From the NCBI GenBank assembly GCA_039190005.1, contig JBCCYM010000002.1, positions 1 to 64,000 of the forward strand: 64,000 bases of DNA, written 5' to 3'. The notes below the pieces were generated by a model. That model searched no databases. It was not told the DNA's origin and saw nothing but the letters and a program-made list of their open reading frames with translations. Below are positions 35,194-43,611 of the stretch, one piece after another. This DNA comes from JBCCYM01 sp039190005 (GTDB lineage Bacteria; Pseudomonadota; Gammaproteobacteria; UBA12402). The position numbers were made by a program, and so were the translations under genes. Each line of letters opens with the position of its first letter. Position 1 is the stretch's first letter.

Positions 35194-36129
35194 TCAAGTA
35201 AATTTTTTTCCGTTGCTAAAAAACCCTTGGCGTGCATTGAGTAAATCTTTCACAGGCAAAGCCTTGCCGCCAGGAAACTGCAATGTTTTTAGTCGTAATA
35301 ACCCCGCTCCGGTGATGACATCAATCCCTTTTTCATCGCAATTGATAATTGTACCGGCAGCCAGGTCATGATTATCTTTATGGATAGAAATAATTTCCGC
35401 TGACCATATACGTATTGTGGTTTGATTAAGCTGAGAAGTCGCTACCGGCCAGGGATTGAAGGCGCGAATTTGACGATCAATCATTTCAACAGCTTGTTGC
35501 CAATCAATGATAGCTTCCGTTTTAGTAATTTTATGCGCGTAACAGCTTTGCTTATTATCTTGTTTTATAGCTTGTATGCTTGAATAATTAGCTAAAGTTT
35601 GTAAAAGAACATTAATGCCTAACTCTGCCAGTTTATCATGTAATGTCTGACTGGTATCCTCAGCTGTGATCGCGCAGCTTTGTTGTAAAAGCATATCACC
35701 GGTATCCAAACCTGCATCCATTTGCATGGTAGTAATACCGGTTTCTTGGTCGCCGGCTTGAATAGCTCGTTGTATTGGTGCCGCGCCACGCCATCGAGGT
35801 AATAATGACGCATGTACATTGATGCAGCCATATCGAGGGATAGATAATACCGCAGCCGGAATAATTAAACCGTAGGCGACAACAACCATCACATCGGCAT
35901 CTAAGCTTTTTAGTAGCGATTGTATCGTGTCATCAAGGCGTTGTGGTTGATAAATGGCTAAGTCTTGAGAAGCAGCAAGTTGTTTTACCGGACTTGCCAT
36001 AAGTTTACGACCGCGACCGGCAGGGCGATCGGGTTGTGTTAAAACGGCAACAAGTTGATGTGGTGAATTAAGTAGCGCTTGTAAATGATGGGCGGCAAAT
36101 GCTGGTGTACCAGCAAAGATAATTCTCAT
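35194..36129 (-). CDS. fmt: Methionyl-tRNA formyltransferase
   Basis: A 311-residue enzyme that formylates initiator Met-tRNA using 10-formyltetrahydrofolate. The ATG at 36129 overlaps the hemY stop as ATGA. Motifs are IIFAGTPAFAAHHLQALL at the N-terminus, the catalytic-loop SLLPRWRGAAPIQRAIQAGD (with NVHAS before it) and GITTMQMDAGLDTGDML, all standard. The C-terminal OB-fold domain (about 205-311) is present. In most gammaproteobacteria fmt is paired with def and rsmB; here it is the last gene of a hemX-hemY operon, which is unusual. Confidence 0.95.
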   Translation of the reverse strand: MRIIFAGTPAFAAHHLQALLNSPHQLVAVLTQPDRPAGRGRKLMASPVKQLAASQDLAIYQPQRLDDTIQSLLKSLDADVMVVVAYGLIIPAAVLSIPRYGCINVHASLLPRWRGAAPIQRAIQAGDQETGITTMQMDAGLDTGDMLLQQSCAITAEDTSQTLHDKLAELGINVLLQTLANYSSIQAIKQDNKQSCYAHKITKTEAIIDWQQAVEMIDRQIRAFNPWPVATSQLNQTTIRIWSAEIISIHKDNHDLAAGTIINCDEKGIDVITGAGLLRLKTLQFPGGKALPVKDLLNARQGFFSNGKKFT

Positions 36130-37304
36130 CGCTGTTCCATTAAAACCGCGCCGGTTTGGTAGGCTACGCACGCTTGCTCTTTATCGCCAAGTTGCTGTTC
36201 AACCAGACCTAATTGCGCGTAAGCTTGAGCGCTCGGTTTTTTGCTGATGCTTTCTTGCAACATCTCTTTGGCGATGCCCCATAATTTACAGCGTGCCGCG
36301 AGTTTTCCCGCTACAAGCAATAGCAAAGGACTGTGTCCATGTTGTTTGAGTAGTTGTTCAGCTTGTTTGAAGTGTTTTTCACTATTGCTATGTTGAGCGC
36401 GATCAAATAAACGTATTAATTTTTCATCCCAGTTTTTCTTAGTGTAGTTATATATGAGATCAACAGTCTCATCGTCTTGATTATGACAAAGTAGTTGTTG
36501 CGCGTAAATAGTCAATATCCCGGGTTCTTGGTGTAATTTGTTAGGCATGTCTGACCATATTTTTTTTAGCTCGCCAAGATCAAGTTTTTTAGCTTTTAAT
36601 TTTTCACTGTAGCACTGTATCAATAGATCGCGCTGTTCTTGATGATCAATCACTTTATGCTTTTGTAGTTTTGGCAGTAATTCAATTAAACTGTTCCAAT
36701 CATTAAAATGCTGATAGATTCTTTTGAGCAGCAGTAATACATATTCGTGCTTGGGTGAGAGTTGACGTAAATGCTTTAAAGTAGCTAAAGCCTGCTCAAA
36801 TTGTTTGGTGTAGAGTTGTAATTGCGCTTGGGTTAAACCTATGGCGATTTCCTCTTTTGGTGCTTTTTTATAAGCGTAGCGTAGATATTTCTCACTTTGC
36901 TTTTGTTTGCCTTGTTGTTGTGCCGCGCAGGCTGCCGCGAGATAATTGATCAGCGGCATGTGGCTGCTTCTGACATTTTTGATTAATAAATTTTCCGCTT
37001 TTGACCAATTACCTTGGGTCAGTGCTAATAGGCCTTCCCCTGTTTTTGAGTGTGATTTGTTAATAGAACGTTGGTGATACCATACCTGTAAACGACCATG
37101 CTGGGAGAATAGGGCGTAACAGACGCGCCAAATGATGTTTAACAGAATAAGCAGCAATAACAAAACGATGACAAATGTCCATAAGCGAATGGTAATTTCA
37201 AAATGACGGATATAAAACACAACATAACCGGGGTGATTGACAACTTCAATGCCGGCAAAAACAATGACAATTAGAAAGATACAGTATAAAAATAATCGCT
37301 TCAT
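36126..37304 (-). CDS. hemY: HemY, inner-membrane TPR protein of the heme operon
   Basis: A 392-residue HemY. Two N-terminal membrane helices (residues about 4-25 and 40-63) anchor a large tetratricopeptide region (about 90-390), the layout of the HemY_N domain followed by TPR repeats (for example AAACAAQQQGKQKQSEKYLRYAYKKAP). E. coli HemY accompanies HemX; it is not protoporphyrinogen oxidase despite the shared name, and its role is thought to be organising late heme synthesis. It overlaps hemX by four bases and fmt by four. hemC and hemD, the usual neighbours, are not adjacent. Confidence 0.88.
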   Translation of the reverse strand: MKRLFLYCIFLIVIVFAGIEVVNHPGYVVFYIRHFEITIRLWTFVIVLLLLLILLNIIWRVCYALFSQHGRLQVWYHQRSINKSHSKTGEGLLALTQGNWSKAENLLIKNVRSSHMPLINYLAAACAAQQQGKQKQSEKYLRYAYKKAPKEEIAIGLTQAQLQLYTKQFEQALATLKHLRQLSPKHEYVLLLLKRIYQHFNDWNSLIELLPKLQKHKVIDHQEQRDLLIQCYSEKLKAKKLDLGELKKIWSDMPNKLHQEPGILTIYAQQLLCHNQDDETVDLIYNYTKKNWDEKLIRLFDRAQHSNSEKHFKQAEQLLKQHGHSPLLLLVAGKLAARCKLWGIAKEMLQESISKKPSAQAYAQLGLVEQQLGDKEQACVAYQTGAVLMEQR

Positions 37305-38545
37305 GATTGATTACCTGTAGGCGCGCTGTCAGTGTTGGTACTTTGTTGGGATTGTATTGAAGAATCGGTGCTATTATTTTGCGCATTTTTATTACTATTT
37401 TTGTAATAGTCACTCAGCATAATAATCGTTTTATTGAGATCCGGTAGTTTGGGTTTGATATTGATTCTGTTCAATGTTGCTATTGTTGACAATATTTGTT
37501 GTGTAGTTGCGTTTTTATTATAATATTTATGCATGACAGCGGTTAATTGCGCCAAAGCGTTTTGATAAATGTTTTGATTGCTAGTCAATAATGCTGATTG
37601 CGCTTGAGTGATTAGCAAAGCGGTGTATTGACCAAGTAAATCTTTTGACAGAATACTCACCGGAAAATTATCCACACCCTGTTTGCGTTTCACAATGACT
37701 AAATTATTAAGGACTTGATTGATGTTTATCTTTAAACGATCTTGCCAATTGTCTTGCGGACTTAATTTTTTCTGATCACCGTTGTTTTTGTTAGCTTCCA
37801 TAGTAGAAATGTGATCGTCCATTATCGGCAAAGCCGTTATGATTCGGCGTAGTGCCTGCAGTTTTAGGTATAAACCGGCAATATCGACAGGTTTAATCAT
37901 TTCTAGATTGGTAATATCTTTTGTGATCGCTTGACGTAACGGTAGCACATTTGGATTGCCAGTGCGGTGTAGCAATTGATCGGCTGTGTTTAATAAACTG
38001 ATGCTGGTGCTTATGTCACGTTGAAAAACCAGCGTGTAATTAGCTAAGCGGCTTAAATACAAAGCTTCAGCGACGAGCCAGGTGGCATCATTGCCCAGCA
38101 GTTGTTGATGTAATTTCGCGTTATTATCACTCATTGTGGTGATCAACTGTTGTTGCTGGTCATTTTGTTGCTTTAATTTATCAAAGTATTGTTGCAATGT
38201 GTTAAGCGCTGTCTGATTTTTGCTTAACTGTTCACGGTTAGTTTGTATTGCCGCTATTTTCTGTTGTAGTGTTTGATTTTGCTGAGTTATCGCCGAGAGT
38301 TGTCGCTTAAGCTGTTGATACTGTTTTTGTTGCTGGCGCCAATAGTTGCTGCTCAGCAATGCTACGGCGATGACTAGAACTAGAATTAATAAAAGAATCA
38401 GATATTTTAACATCGATCCTGATAGTTTTCTACTGCTGTTTCCTTTGCCAATGGGGCTGGTTGATTTTTTGATAGCGTTGTTTTTTGTTTTATTATCACT
38501 ATTTTTAGTTTGATCGGATGATGGTTTTGCTGGTTTATCATTCAT
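37301..38545 (-). CDS. hemX: HemX, inner-membrane protein of the heme operon
   Basis: A 414-residue HemX family protein, often mis-labelled uroporphyrinogen-III methyltransferase. A Ser/Lys-rich cytoplasmic N-tail (1-45) is followed by one membrane helix (MLKYLILLLILVLVIAVALL, 45-65), then a Gln-rich coiled coil (residues about 70-145) and a periplasmic helical domain containing AEALYLSRLANYTLVFQRDI and TADQLL, which are typical. No SAM-binding motif is seen, so methyltransferase activity is unlikely. It ends in a Ser/Asn/Gln-rich tail overlapping hemY. Confidence 0.85.
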   Translation of the reverse strand: MNDKPAKPSSDQTKNSDNKTKNNAIKKSTSPIGKGNSSRKLSGSMLKYLILLLILVLVIAVALLSSNYWRQQQKQYQQLKRQLSAITQQNQTLQQKIAAIQTNREQLSKNQTALNTLQQYFDKLKQQNDQQQQLITTMSDNNAKLHQQLLGNDATWLVAEALYLSRLANYTLVFQRDISTSISLLNTADQLLHRTGNPNVLPLRQAITKDITNLEMIKPVDIAGLYLKLQALRRIITALPIMDDHISTMEANKNNGDQKKLSPQDNWQDRLKININQVLNNLVIVKRKQGVDNFPVSILSKDLLGQYTALLITQAQSALLTSNQNIYQNALAQLTAVMHKYYNKNATTQQILSTIATLNRINIKPKLPDLNKTIIMLSDYYKNSNKNAQNNSTDSSIQSQQSTNTDSAPTGNQS

Positions 38546-38575
38546 CAGTGTGTTCTCTCAATATTTTTGTCCGCT

Positions 38576-38595
38576 ATTCTCGCGCGGGCGAGAAT
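38576..38595. repeat. Short perfect hairpin between rlmB and hemX
   Basis: ATTCTCGC, loop GCGG, GCGAGAAT. The 8-bp stem is the same type as the arm of the larger hairpin at 54507-54591 (ATTCTCGCGC). No T-run follows in either direction, so termination is uncertain; it lies in the 105-bp gap that separates rlmB from hemX. Confidence 0.5.
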
Positions 38596-38650
38596 GACAC
38601 GGTAGTCAAACTGAAACATGGCTCGATAGTATGACGATAATAAAAAAATG

Positions 38651-39406
38651 TCAAATACCACCTAACTTTCGCTGACGTACCGCTTCAAAAACACTGATGG
38701 CCGTGGCGATAGAGACATTCAAGCTGCTAACCGTGCCAGACATCGGGATTGACCATAGGACATCACAATACTCTTTTACCAGTCGTCGCAGCCCTTTCCC
38801 TTCTGAGCCGAGAATTAACGCCAATGGGCCATCCAATTGACATTGATAGAGTGACTGTTCGGCCTCAGCTGTGCCGCCATATAACCAAATACCTTCAGCT
38901 TTTAACCATTTCATGGTTTGCGCCAGATTATTAACTTGTATTAACGGTACTGTTTCAGCGGCGCCACAGGCGGCTTTGCTGACAGTCGCTGTTAGTCCAA
39001 CAGCGTTATCTTTGGGAATGATAATCGCGTGAATGCCAGCGGCGTCGGCACTGCGTAGGCAAGCGGCAAGATTATGCGGGTCTTGTATGCTATCGAGTAT
39101 AAGAAGAAAAGGTGGTTCATCGATAGTTTTCAGTAATTGTTGCAAATCTTTTTCGCTACCAATGGGTTTTGACAAACATAACGCGACCACACCTTGATGC
39201 GCTTCATGATTGAGTTGTTGATCCATTTTTTTCTTGTGCCATATTTCAATGGCAATACCGTGCTTTTTTGCTAACTTGATGATGGTTTGTACGCGTTTGT
39301 CTTCACGTCCTTGCTGTAAAATAATCTTTTTTACCCGTTGAGCGGCCGTTTGTAATACGGCAAGCACATTATGGAAACCTGTTTGGTAATGTGTCGCTCT
39401 AGCCAT
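38651..39406 (-). CDS. rlmB: 23S rRNA (guanosine2251-2'-O)-methyltransferase RlmB
   Basis: A 251-residue SPOUT enzyme that methylates G2251 of 23S rRNA in the peptidyl-transferase centre. The N-terminal substrate-binding domain (HYQTGFHNVLAVLQTAAQRVKKIILQ, 6-31) is followed by LLILDSIQDPHNLAACLRSADAAG (motif 1), PLALILGSEGKGLRRLV (motif 2) and IPMSGTVSSLNVSIATAISVFEAVRQR (motif 3). The gene overlaps the 3' end of rnr by eight bases, the conserved rnr-rlmB pair of gammaproteobacteria. Confidence 0.95.
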   Translation of the reverse strand: MARATHYQTGFHNVLAVLQTAAQRVKKIILQQGREDKRVQTIIKLAKKHGIAIEIWHKKKMDQQLNHEAHQGVVALCLSKPIGSEKDLQQLLKTIDEPPFLLILDSIQDPHNLAACLRSADAAGIHAIIIPKDNAVGLTATVSKAACGAAETVPLIQVNNLAQTMKWLKAEGIWLYGGTAEAEQSLYQCQLDGPLALILGSEGKGLRRLVKEYCDVLWSIPMSGTVSSLNVSIATAISVFEAVRQRKLGGI

Positions 39407-41606
39407 TTCTTTTCCGCTTTCGTTTTGTTGAACGCTTTGTTTTTTTCTTAGTCACTAATTCAAAATCGATCTGTCGCGCGTCAAGATCAACTTGTGTCAC
39501 CATCACTTCGATCCTATCCCCTAAACAGTATGTTTTGCCGCTATGACATCCTTGTAGACGTTGTTTACCAATATCAAATCGATAAAAATCACCGGATAAA
39601 TTACGCACATGTACCAAACCTTCAACAAAAATATTTTCTAGTTCAACAAACAGACCGAAACCAGTCACCGCTGAAATAATGCCAAAAAATTTCTCACCAA
39701 CCTTATTGAGCATGTATTCACATTTAAGCCAGCTAATAGCGCTGCGGGTGGCTTCGTCCGCTCGCCGCTCAGTCATTGAACAGTGTTCAGCCATGGCGAC
39801 TAAACGTTCAACATTTATTTGCGTGTTTTCTTCTTCCTTCGATAGAATTGATTTTATGGCGCGATGGACAATTAAATCAGGATAACGGCGTATTGGTGAT
39901 GTGAAATGCAGATATTCTTTAAAACTTAAACTGAAATGACCAATATTATCGGTTGAATAAAAAGCGCGTGACATAGAGCGCAACAACATCACCTGGATAA
40001 TGTGATAATCAGGTCTGCTCGCGATCTGTTTTAACACTTCAGTATAATGTCGCGGTTCCGGTTTATCGCCGCCATTAAAATTTAGTCCCAGTTCACCTAA
40101 AAAGTGACGTAAATCATTTAGCGCTTCAGGTTTGGGGCCCGCGTGTACCCGATAGAGTGTAGGCGTCTTATGTTTATTTAAAAATTTAGCCGCGGCAATA
40201 TTCGCGCGTAACATGCATTCTTCTATAAGTTTATGCGCGTCGTTGCGTGTCTCCTGGACAATTTTTTTAATTTTTCGGTTTTTGTCAAAAACAATTTTAG
40301 TTTCAGTGGTTTCAAATGTGATCGCGCCGGCTTCCAAACGTTGTTTTGCCAGGCTTTGGTATAAGTCATATAAGGTCTGTAATGGTTGATGTAAGGCTTT
40401 GTCGATGCTGTTTTTATCAGCGTTAAAAAAATCAGCCACTTTATTATAAGTCAAGCGCGCGTGTGAATTTATGGTCGCAGAGTAAAAGTTATAGCGTGTC
40501 ATTTTGCCACTTGGGGCTATCTTCATTTCACAGACAACACATAAACGGTCGACATTAGGTTTAAGTGAGCATAAATCATTGGATAATTTTTTCGGTAGCA
40601 TAGGAATGACTTTACCGGGGAAATAAACGGAATTACCGCGATTTAAAGCTTCATGGTCGAGTGCTGTGTTGGCTTGCACATAGTGGCTGACATCAGCAAT
40701 GGCAACATATAAACGCCAACCCCTGATGCGCTTCTCACAATATACCGCGTCGTCAAAATCTTGGCTGTCATTGCCATCAATTGTGACAAAAGGGAGATGA
40801 GTGAGATCAACGCGATTCTGTTTATCGCTTTGATTTGGATGGCTATGGTAGTTTTCTAATAAGTGATTAATTTCTTCAGACCATTGATAAGGTAAATCGT
40901 AATCACGTATCGCCATTTGCACTTCCATGCCTGCGGCCATATGATCACCTAAAATTTCAGTGATTTTGCCAATAGTTGGTGAACGATGATCGGGGTAGTC
41001 GGTAATGCGTACCATGACAATTTCGCCGTCTACAGCGTTGTTTTTTTGACTTTCAGGGATAAGAATGCTTTGATTGATATACTGATTCATTGGTTCAACA
41101 AAACCAGTTTCCCCTTTGCTGTGATAACGACCAAGAATATGCTCATAAGCACGTTCTAATACTTTAACAATAACACCTTCCTGATGGCCATCATAGCTTG
41201 ATACCGTGGCGCTGGCGAGTACAATGTCGCCGGTAAATACTTTCGCGGCTTGTTTGGCGGGCAAGCGAAGATCGGGTTTTGAAGGATTATTTGGGATAAA
41301 ATAAGTCGCCCCATTTTTGCGTGTTTCGATATGTCCTTTGATTAAATGATCATCTCGACAGAGCATGTATTGTTGTTTGCCTATTTGGATGAGCTGTCCA
41401 TCGCGCACCATGGCTTTTAATCGTCTTCCCAGCGCGGTGAGTTGATTATCATCATCCAGTGCTAACAGTGTTGCCAAATTTTGAAAATTTATGCTTTTAT
41501 CCTTATGTTTTTGCAAAACGTTGCAGATACATTCTCGTGATGGAATGGGATGATCATATTTTTTTGCTTCACGTTCAGCGTAAGGGTCTATGTATTTTTT
41601 GCTCAT
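39399..41606 (-). CDS. rnr: Ribonuclease R
   Basis: A 735-residue 3'-5' exoribonuclease from ATG 41606; an upstream ATG (41645) adds 13 unlikely residues. The order is helix-turn-helix (about 15-75), two cold-shock domains (about 80-235), the RNB catalytic domain with the metal-binding TIDGNDSQDFDDAVYCEK and YLHFTSPIRRYPDLIVHRAI, and the S1 domain (about 640-720, GEKFFGIISAVTGFGLFVELENI). A Lys/Arg-rich tail closes the protein, as in E. coli RNase R, which degrades structured RNA. It is slightly shorter than the E. coli enzyme (813). Confidence 0.95.
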   Translation of the reverse strand: MSKKYIDPYAEREAKKYDHPIPSRECICNVLQKHKDKSINFQNLATLLALDDDNQLTALGRRLKAMVRDGQLIQIGKQQYMLCRDDHLIKGHIETRKNGATYFIPNNPSKPDLRLPAKQAAKVFTGDIVLASATVSSYDGHQEGVIVKVLERAYEHILGRYHSKGETGFVEPMNQYINQSILIPESQKNNAVDGEIVMVRITDYPDHRSPTIGKITEILGDHMAAGMEVQMAIRDYDLPYQWSEEINHLLENYHSHPNQSDKQNRVDLTHLPFVTIDGNDSQDFDDAVYCEKRIRGWRLYVAIADVSHYVQANTALDHEALNRGNSVYFPGKVIPMLPKKLSNDLCSLKPNVDRLCVVCEMKIAPSGKMTRYNFYSATINSHARLTYNKVADFFNADKNSIDKALHQPLQTLYDLYQSLAKQRLEAGAITFETTETKIVFDKNRKIKKIVQETRNDAHKLIEECMLRANIAAAKFLNKHKTPTLYRVHAGPKPEALNDLRHFLGELGLNFNGGDKPEPRHYTEVLKQIASRPDYHIIQVMLLRSMSRAFYSTDNIGHFSLSFKEYLHFTSPIRRYPDLIVHRAIKSILSKEEENTQINVERLVAMAEHCSMTERRADEATRSAISWLKCEYMLNKVGEKFFGIISAVTGFGLFVELENIFVEGLVHVRNLSGDFYRFDIGKQRLQGCHSGKTYCLGDRIEVMVTQVDLDARQIDFELVTKKKTKRSTKRKRKRNG

Positions 41607-41881
41607 TATATCAAATCGTTTATTTTTATAATGCAAGCATCGCATGAGTTGTGCGCTAATGCAACCTCTAAATATCTTGCTGTTACTGTGTTTTTGTGTC
41701 AGAATAATAATGTCTCACCAAGTCAGTCTAATATAAAGCATTTTTCCTGTCTTTTAATTGTTCATTGATTCAAATAGGGCGATACGTCATTTTTTGCAAG
41801 TCATTTCTTTCTTGCGATCCAGTTTTTAAGTGGTACAAGCGCGAGTTGCGCGTGCCAAAAACGCCGATAAGAGAAAAATCC
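41607..41881. other. Non-coding gap upstream of rnr
   Basis: No convincing gene on either strand. The first part must hold the rnr promoter (minus strand). The last 60 bases contain short inverted CGCGAGTTGCGCG-like stretches and end at the MITE-like element. Composition is AT-rich. Confidence 0.4.
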
Positions 41882-42096
41882 ATACCCAACGCAGATCAAG
41901 ATGCGAAGTAATATATAACTAAAAAAAGGTGTGAATTAGAAAATTTAGCTGTTCAGTTTGTTACCACCTTGGGACGTTCTGACCGAGAAAAACGCGAGTA
42001 ATAGTTGTGCTATTGGGAGCGTTTTTCGACCGAGGAACGTTCCAAGGTGGTGACAAAATGGGCAGCTAAATTCGTATCTTGATCTGCGTTGGGTAT
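41882..42096. mobile_element. MITE-like element: 215-bp imperfect inverted repeat
   Basis: The ends are inverted 26-mers starting ATACCCAACGCAGATCAAG (41882-41907) and its complement (42071-42096), with one mismatch. The inner arms also pair: TTTAGCTG ... ACCACCTTGGGACGTTC on the left against GAACGTTCC-AAGGTGGT ... CAGCTAAA on the right, meeting at a loop near 42000-42015. A 36-base bulge (41908-41943) is unpaired on the left. A TA flanks each end, as after insertion by an IS630/Tc1-type transposase. There is no ORF inside. Fragments of the family lie at 21248-21299 and 59352-59377, possibly at 43437-43470. Its right end creates a TATAAT (42094-42099) upstream of the next gene. Confidence 0.7.
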
Positions 42097-42114
42097 AATA
42101 AGAGTATCGATTAA

Positions 42115-43110
42115 ATGAGTAAAAAATTTCCACGTACAAAAGTAACACATGATTTGTTTTTTCAGCAATCTTTGATGCAGAAATCTATCGCATTGGATTT
42201 TTTCAAAGCACATTTGCCGCGGAGTGTGCAGTCAAAAATTGATTGGAACAGTTTAACATTAGAGCCAGGACGATTTGTGGCTAAAGAATATAGAGTGCAA
42301 TACAGTGATGTGTTGTATTCGGTAAGGCTTTCTGAGGAGTTAGCTTACTTATATATTCTAGCAGAACACAAAAGTTATGGTGATCGTTTTCTGCCATTGC
42401 AATTATTAAGGTACATGTGTGCCATTTGGCAACGTTATATTGAACAGAAGAGAAAATTAGGGAAAGGACAGGGTTGTTTGCCGATGATCTATCCACTTAC
42501 ATATTATCATGGTCGCCAATCGCCTTATCCGTATTCAACCGATATTCGCGATTGTTTTGCCGATAAGGCATTGGCGAAAGCGATATTTGATAAACCATTT
42601 CCCTTGATAGATATGACACAATACAGTGATGAAAACTTATTACAGCATGGTAGGGCATCCACATTTGAACTGTTGCAAAAGCATATTTTTGCCAAAGATT
42701 TATTAGAAGATATCCAGGAATTGTTGAAAAACAAGCATTTCATAGCGCTTATGCGTGAAACATCTGGTGATTATAGTTTTCAGGTGTTACAATATATGAT
42801 AGAGGCAAGTGAGTCTACTCACGCTGATAAATTTTTAAAGCAATTAACCCAACAACTTCCAGAAATAGGTGATCAAATTATGACAGTTGGACAACAACTC
42901 AGACAGCAAGGCATTGAGCAAGGTATTGAGCGAGGTATTGAGCGAGGCATTGAACAAGGTATTGAACAGGGCATTGAGCGAGGTATTAAGCAGGGTAGGA
43001 CGGTGGAAGCTATGACAATCGCAAGAACGCTCTTAAATCGGGGGATGTCACTTGAAGAAGTGGCGGAGATTACCCATTTATCTTATGAAAAGCTTCAGAG
43101 AATTAAGTGA
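42115..43110 (+). CDS. Rpn/YhgA-family PD-(D/E)XK nuclease (recombination-promoting nuclease / putative transposase)
   Basis: A 331-residue protein. The N-terminal nuclease core starts THDLFFQQSLMQKSIALDFFKAHLP, as in E. coli Rpn proteins; the PD-(D/E)XK site is the Asp of QYSDVLYSV and Glu/Lys of ILAEHKSYGD, followed by FLPLQLLRYMCAIW. Rpn proteins cut DNA in a metal-dependent way and promote RecA-independent recombination. Between the core and the C-terminal helical segment (EAMTIARTLLNRGMSLEEVAEIT) lie seven tandem GI(E/K)(Q/R) units coded by a 12-bp repeat. The gene follows a MITE-like element by 18 bases and a truncated second copy lies downstream. Confidence 0.85.
   Translation: MSKKFPRTKVTHDLFFQQSLMQKSIALDFFKAHLPRSVQSKIDWNSLTLEPGRFVAKEYRVQYSDVLYSVRLSEELAYLYILAEHKSYGDRFLPLQLLRYMCAIWQRYIEQKRKLGKGQGCLPMIYPLTYYHGRQSPYPYSTDIRDCFADKALAKAIFDKPFPLIDMTQYSDENLLQHGRASTFELLQKHIFAKDLLEDIQELLKNKHFIALMRETSGDYSFQVLQYMIEASESTHADKFLKQLTQQLPEIGDQIMTVGQQLRQQGIEQGIERGIERGIEQGIEQGIERGIKQGRTVEAMTIARTLLNRGMSLEEVAEITHLSYEKLQRIK
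42913..42996 (+). repeat. Seven 12-bp tandem repeats inside the rpn gene
   Basis: Seven units of the form ATTGAGC(A/G)AGGT code for GIEQ/GIER/GIKQ in frame. The truncated downstream copy has only three units at 43265-43300. Because the unit is 12 bp, changes in number keep the frame and lengthen or shorten a linker before the C-terminal segment. Confidence 0.85.
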
Positions 43111-43162
43111 CATAGAATTACATGAGTAATTCTATTTTGCTTCAACATGCGAGTTTGCCTAT

Positions 43163-43423
43163 GAGTGTACTGACGCTGATAGATTTTTAGAGCAATTAAC
43201 CCAACAATTTCCAGAAATAGGTGATCAAATTATGACAGTTGGACAACAACTCAGACAGCAAGGTATTGAGCAAGGCATTAAGCAGGGTATTAAACAAGGT
43301 AGGACAGCGGAAGCTATGACAATCGCAAGAACACTTTTAAATCGAGAGATGTCACTTGAAGAAGTGGCGGAGATTACGCGTTTACCTTATGAAAAGCTTC
43401 AGCGAATTAAGTCAGAAAATTGA
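43163..43423 (+). pseudogene. Truncated second copy of the rpn gene (3' fragment)
   Basis: From 43163 the sequence matches the last third of the rpn gene (from about 42811), in one open frame to a stop at 43423. The nuclease core is missing. An ATG at 43232 could start a 63-residue remnant with three GI(E/K)Q units and the C-terminal helical segment, identical in most positions to the upstream copy. The upstream 50 bases do not resemble rpn. This looks like a tandem duplication followed by deletion; a small expressed C-terminal domain cannot be excluded. Confidence 0.75.
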
Positions 43424-43436
43424 TCTGAGTAGTGCA

Positions 43437-43470
43437 AACATTCCAAGGTTGAAATGCTATAAAATGGGTA
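43437..43470. repeat. Possible decayed inner arm of the MITE-like element
   Basis: ACATTCCAAGGTTG followed by AAAATGGGTATAGG resembles ACGTTCCAAGGTGG ... AAAATGGGCAG of the full element (42037-42065), with a small insertion. If real, the rpn locus is bracketed by related ends. The remaining bases to 43611 are the upstream region of mutL. Confidence 0.3.
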
Positions 43471-43611
43471 TAGGTCAGAATTTCTTTAGCAAAAACATTG
43501 TAAATAGTAGGGAGTTTATGCTATTTTACTGACTATTGTATGGCTTATCCAGGATTAATCTTCAATAAAGTGTCGTGAATTAACGCTATCCAGATAGTAG
43601 AAATTTATATT

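Noticed and set aside
37301..38545. HemX as uroporphyrinogen-III C-methyltransferase
   Set aside because: The label is common in databases but no SAM-binding motif is visible; the protein is a membrane-anchored coiled coil.
42010..42213. Minus-strand ORFs across the MITE-like hairpin
   Set aside because: They read through the inverted repeat and the antisense of rpn, so they are not independent genes.
42913..43300. The 12-bp repeats as a CRISPR array
   Set aside because: Units are directly adjacent without spacers and are coding in frame.
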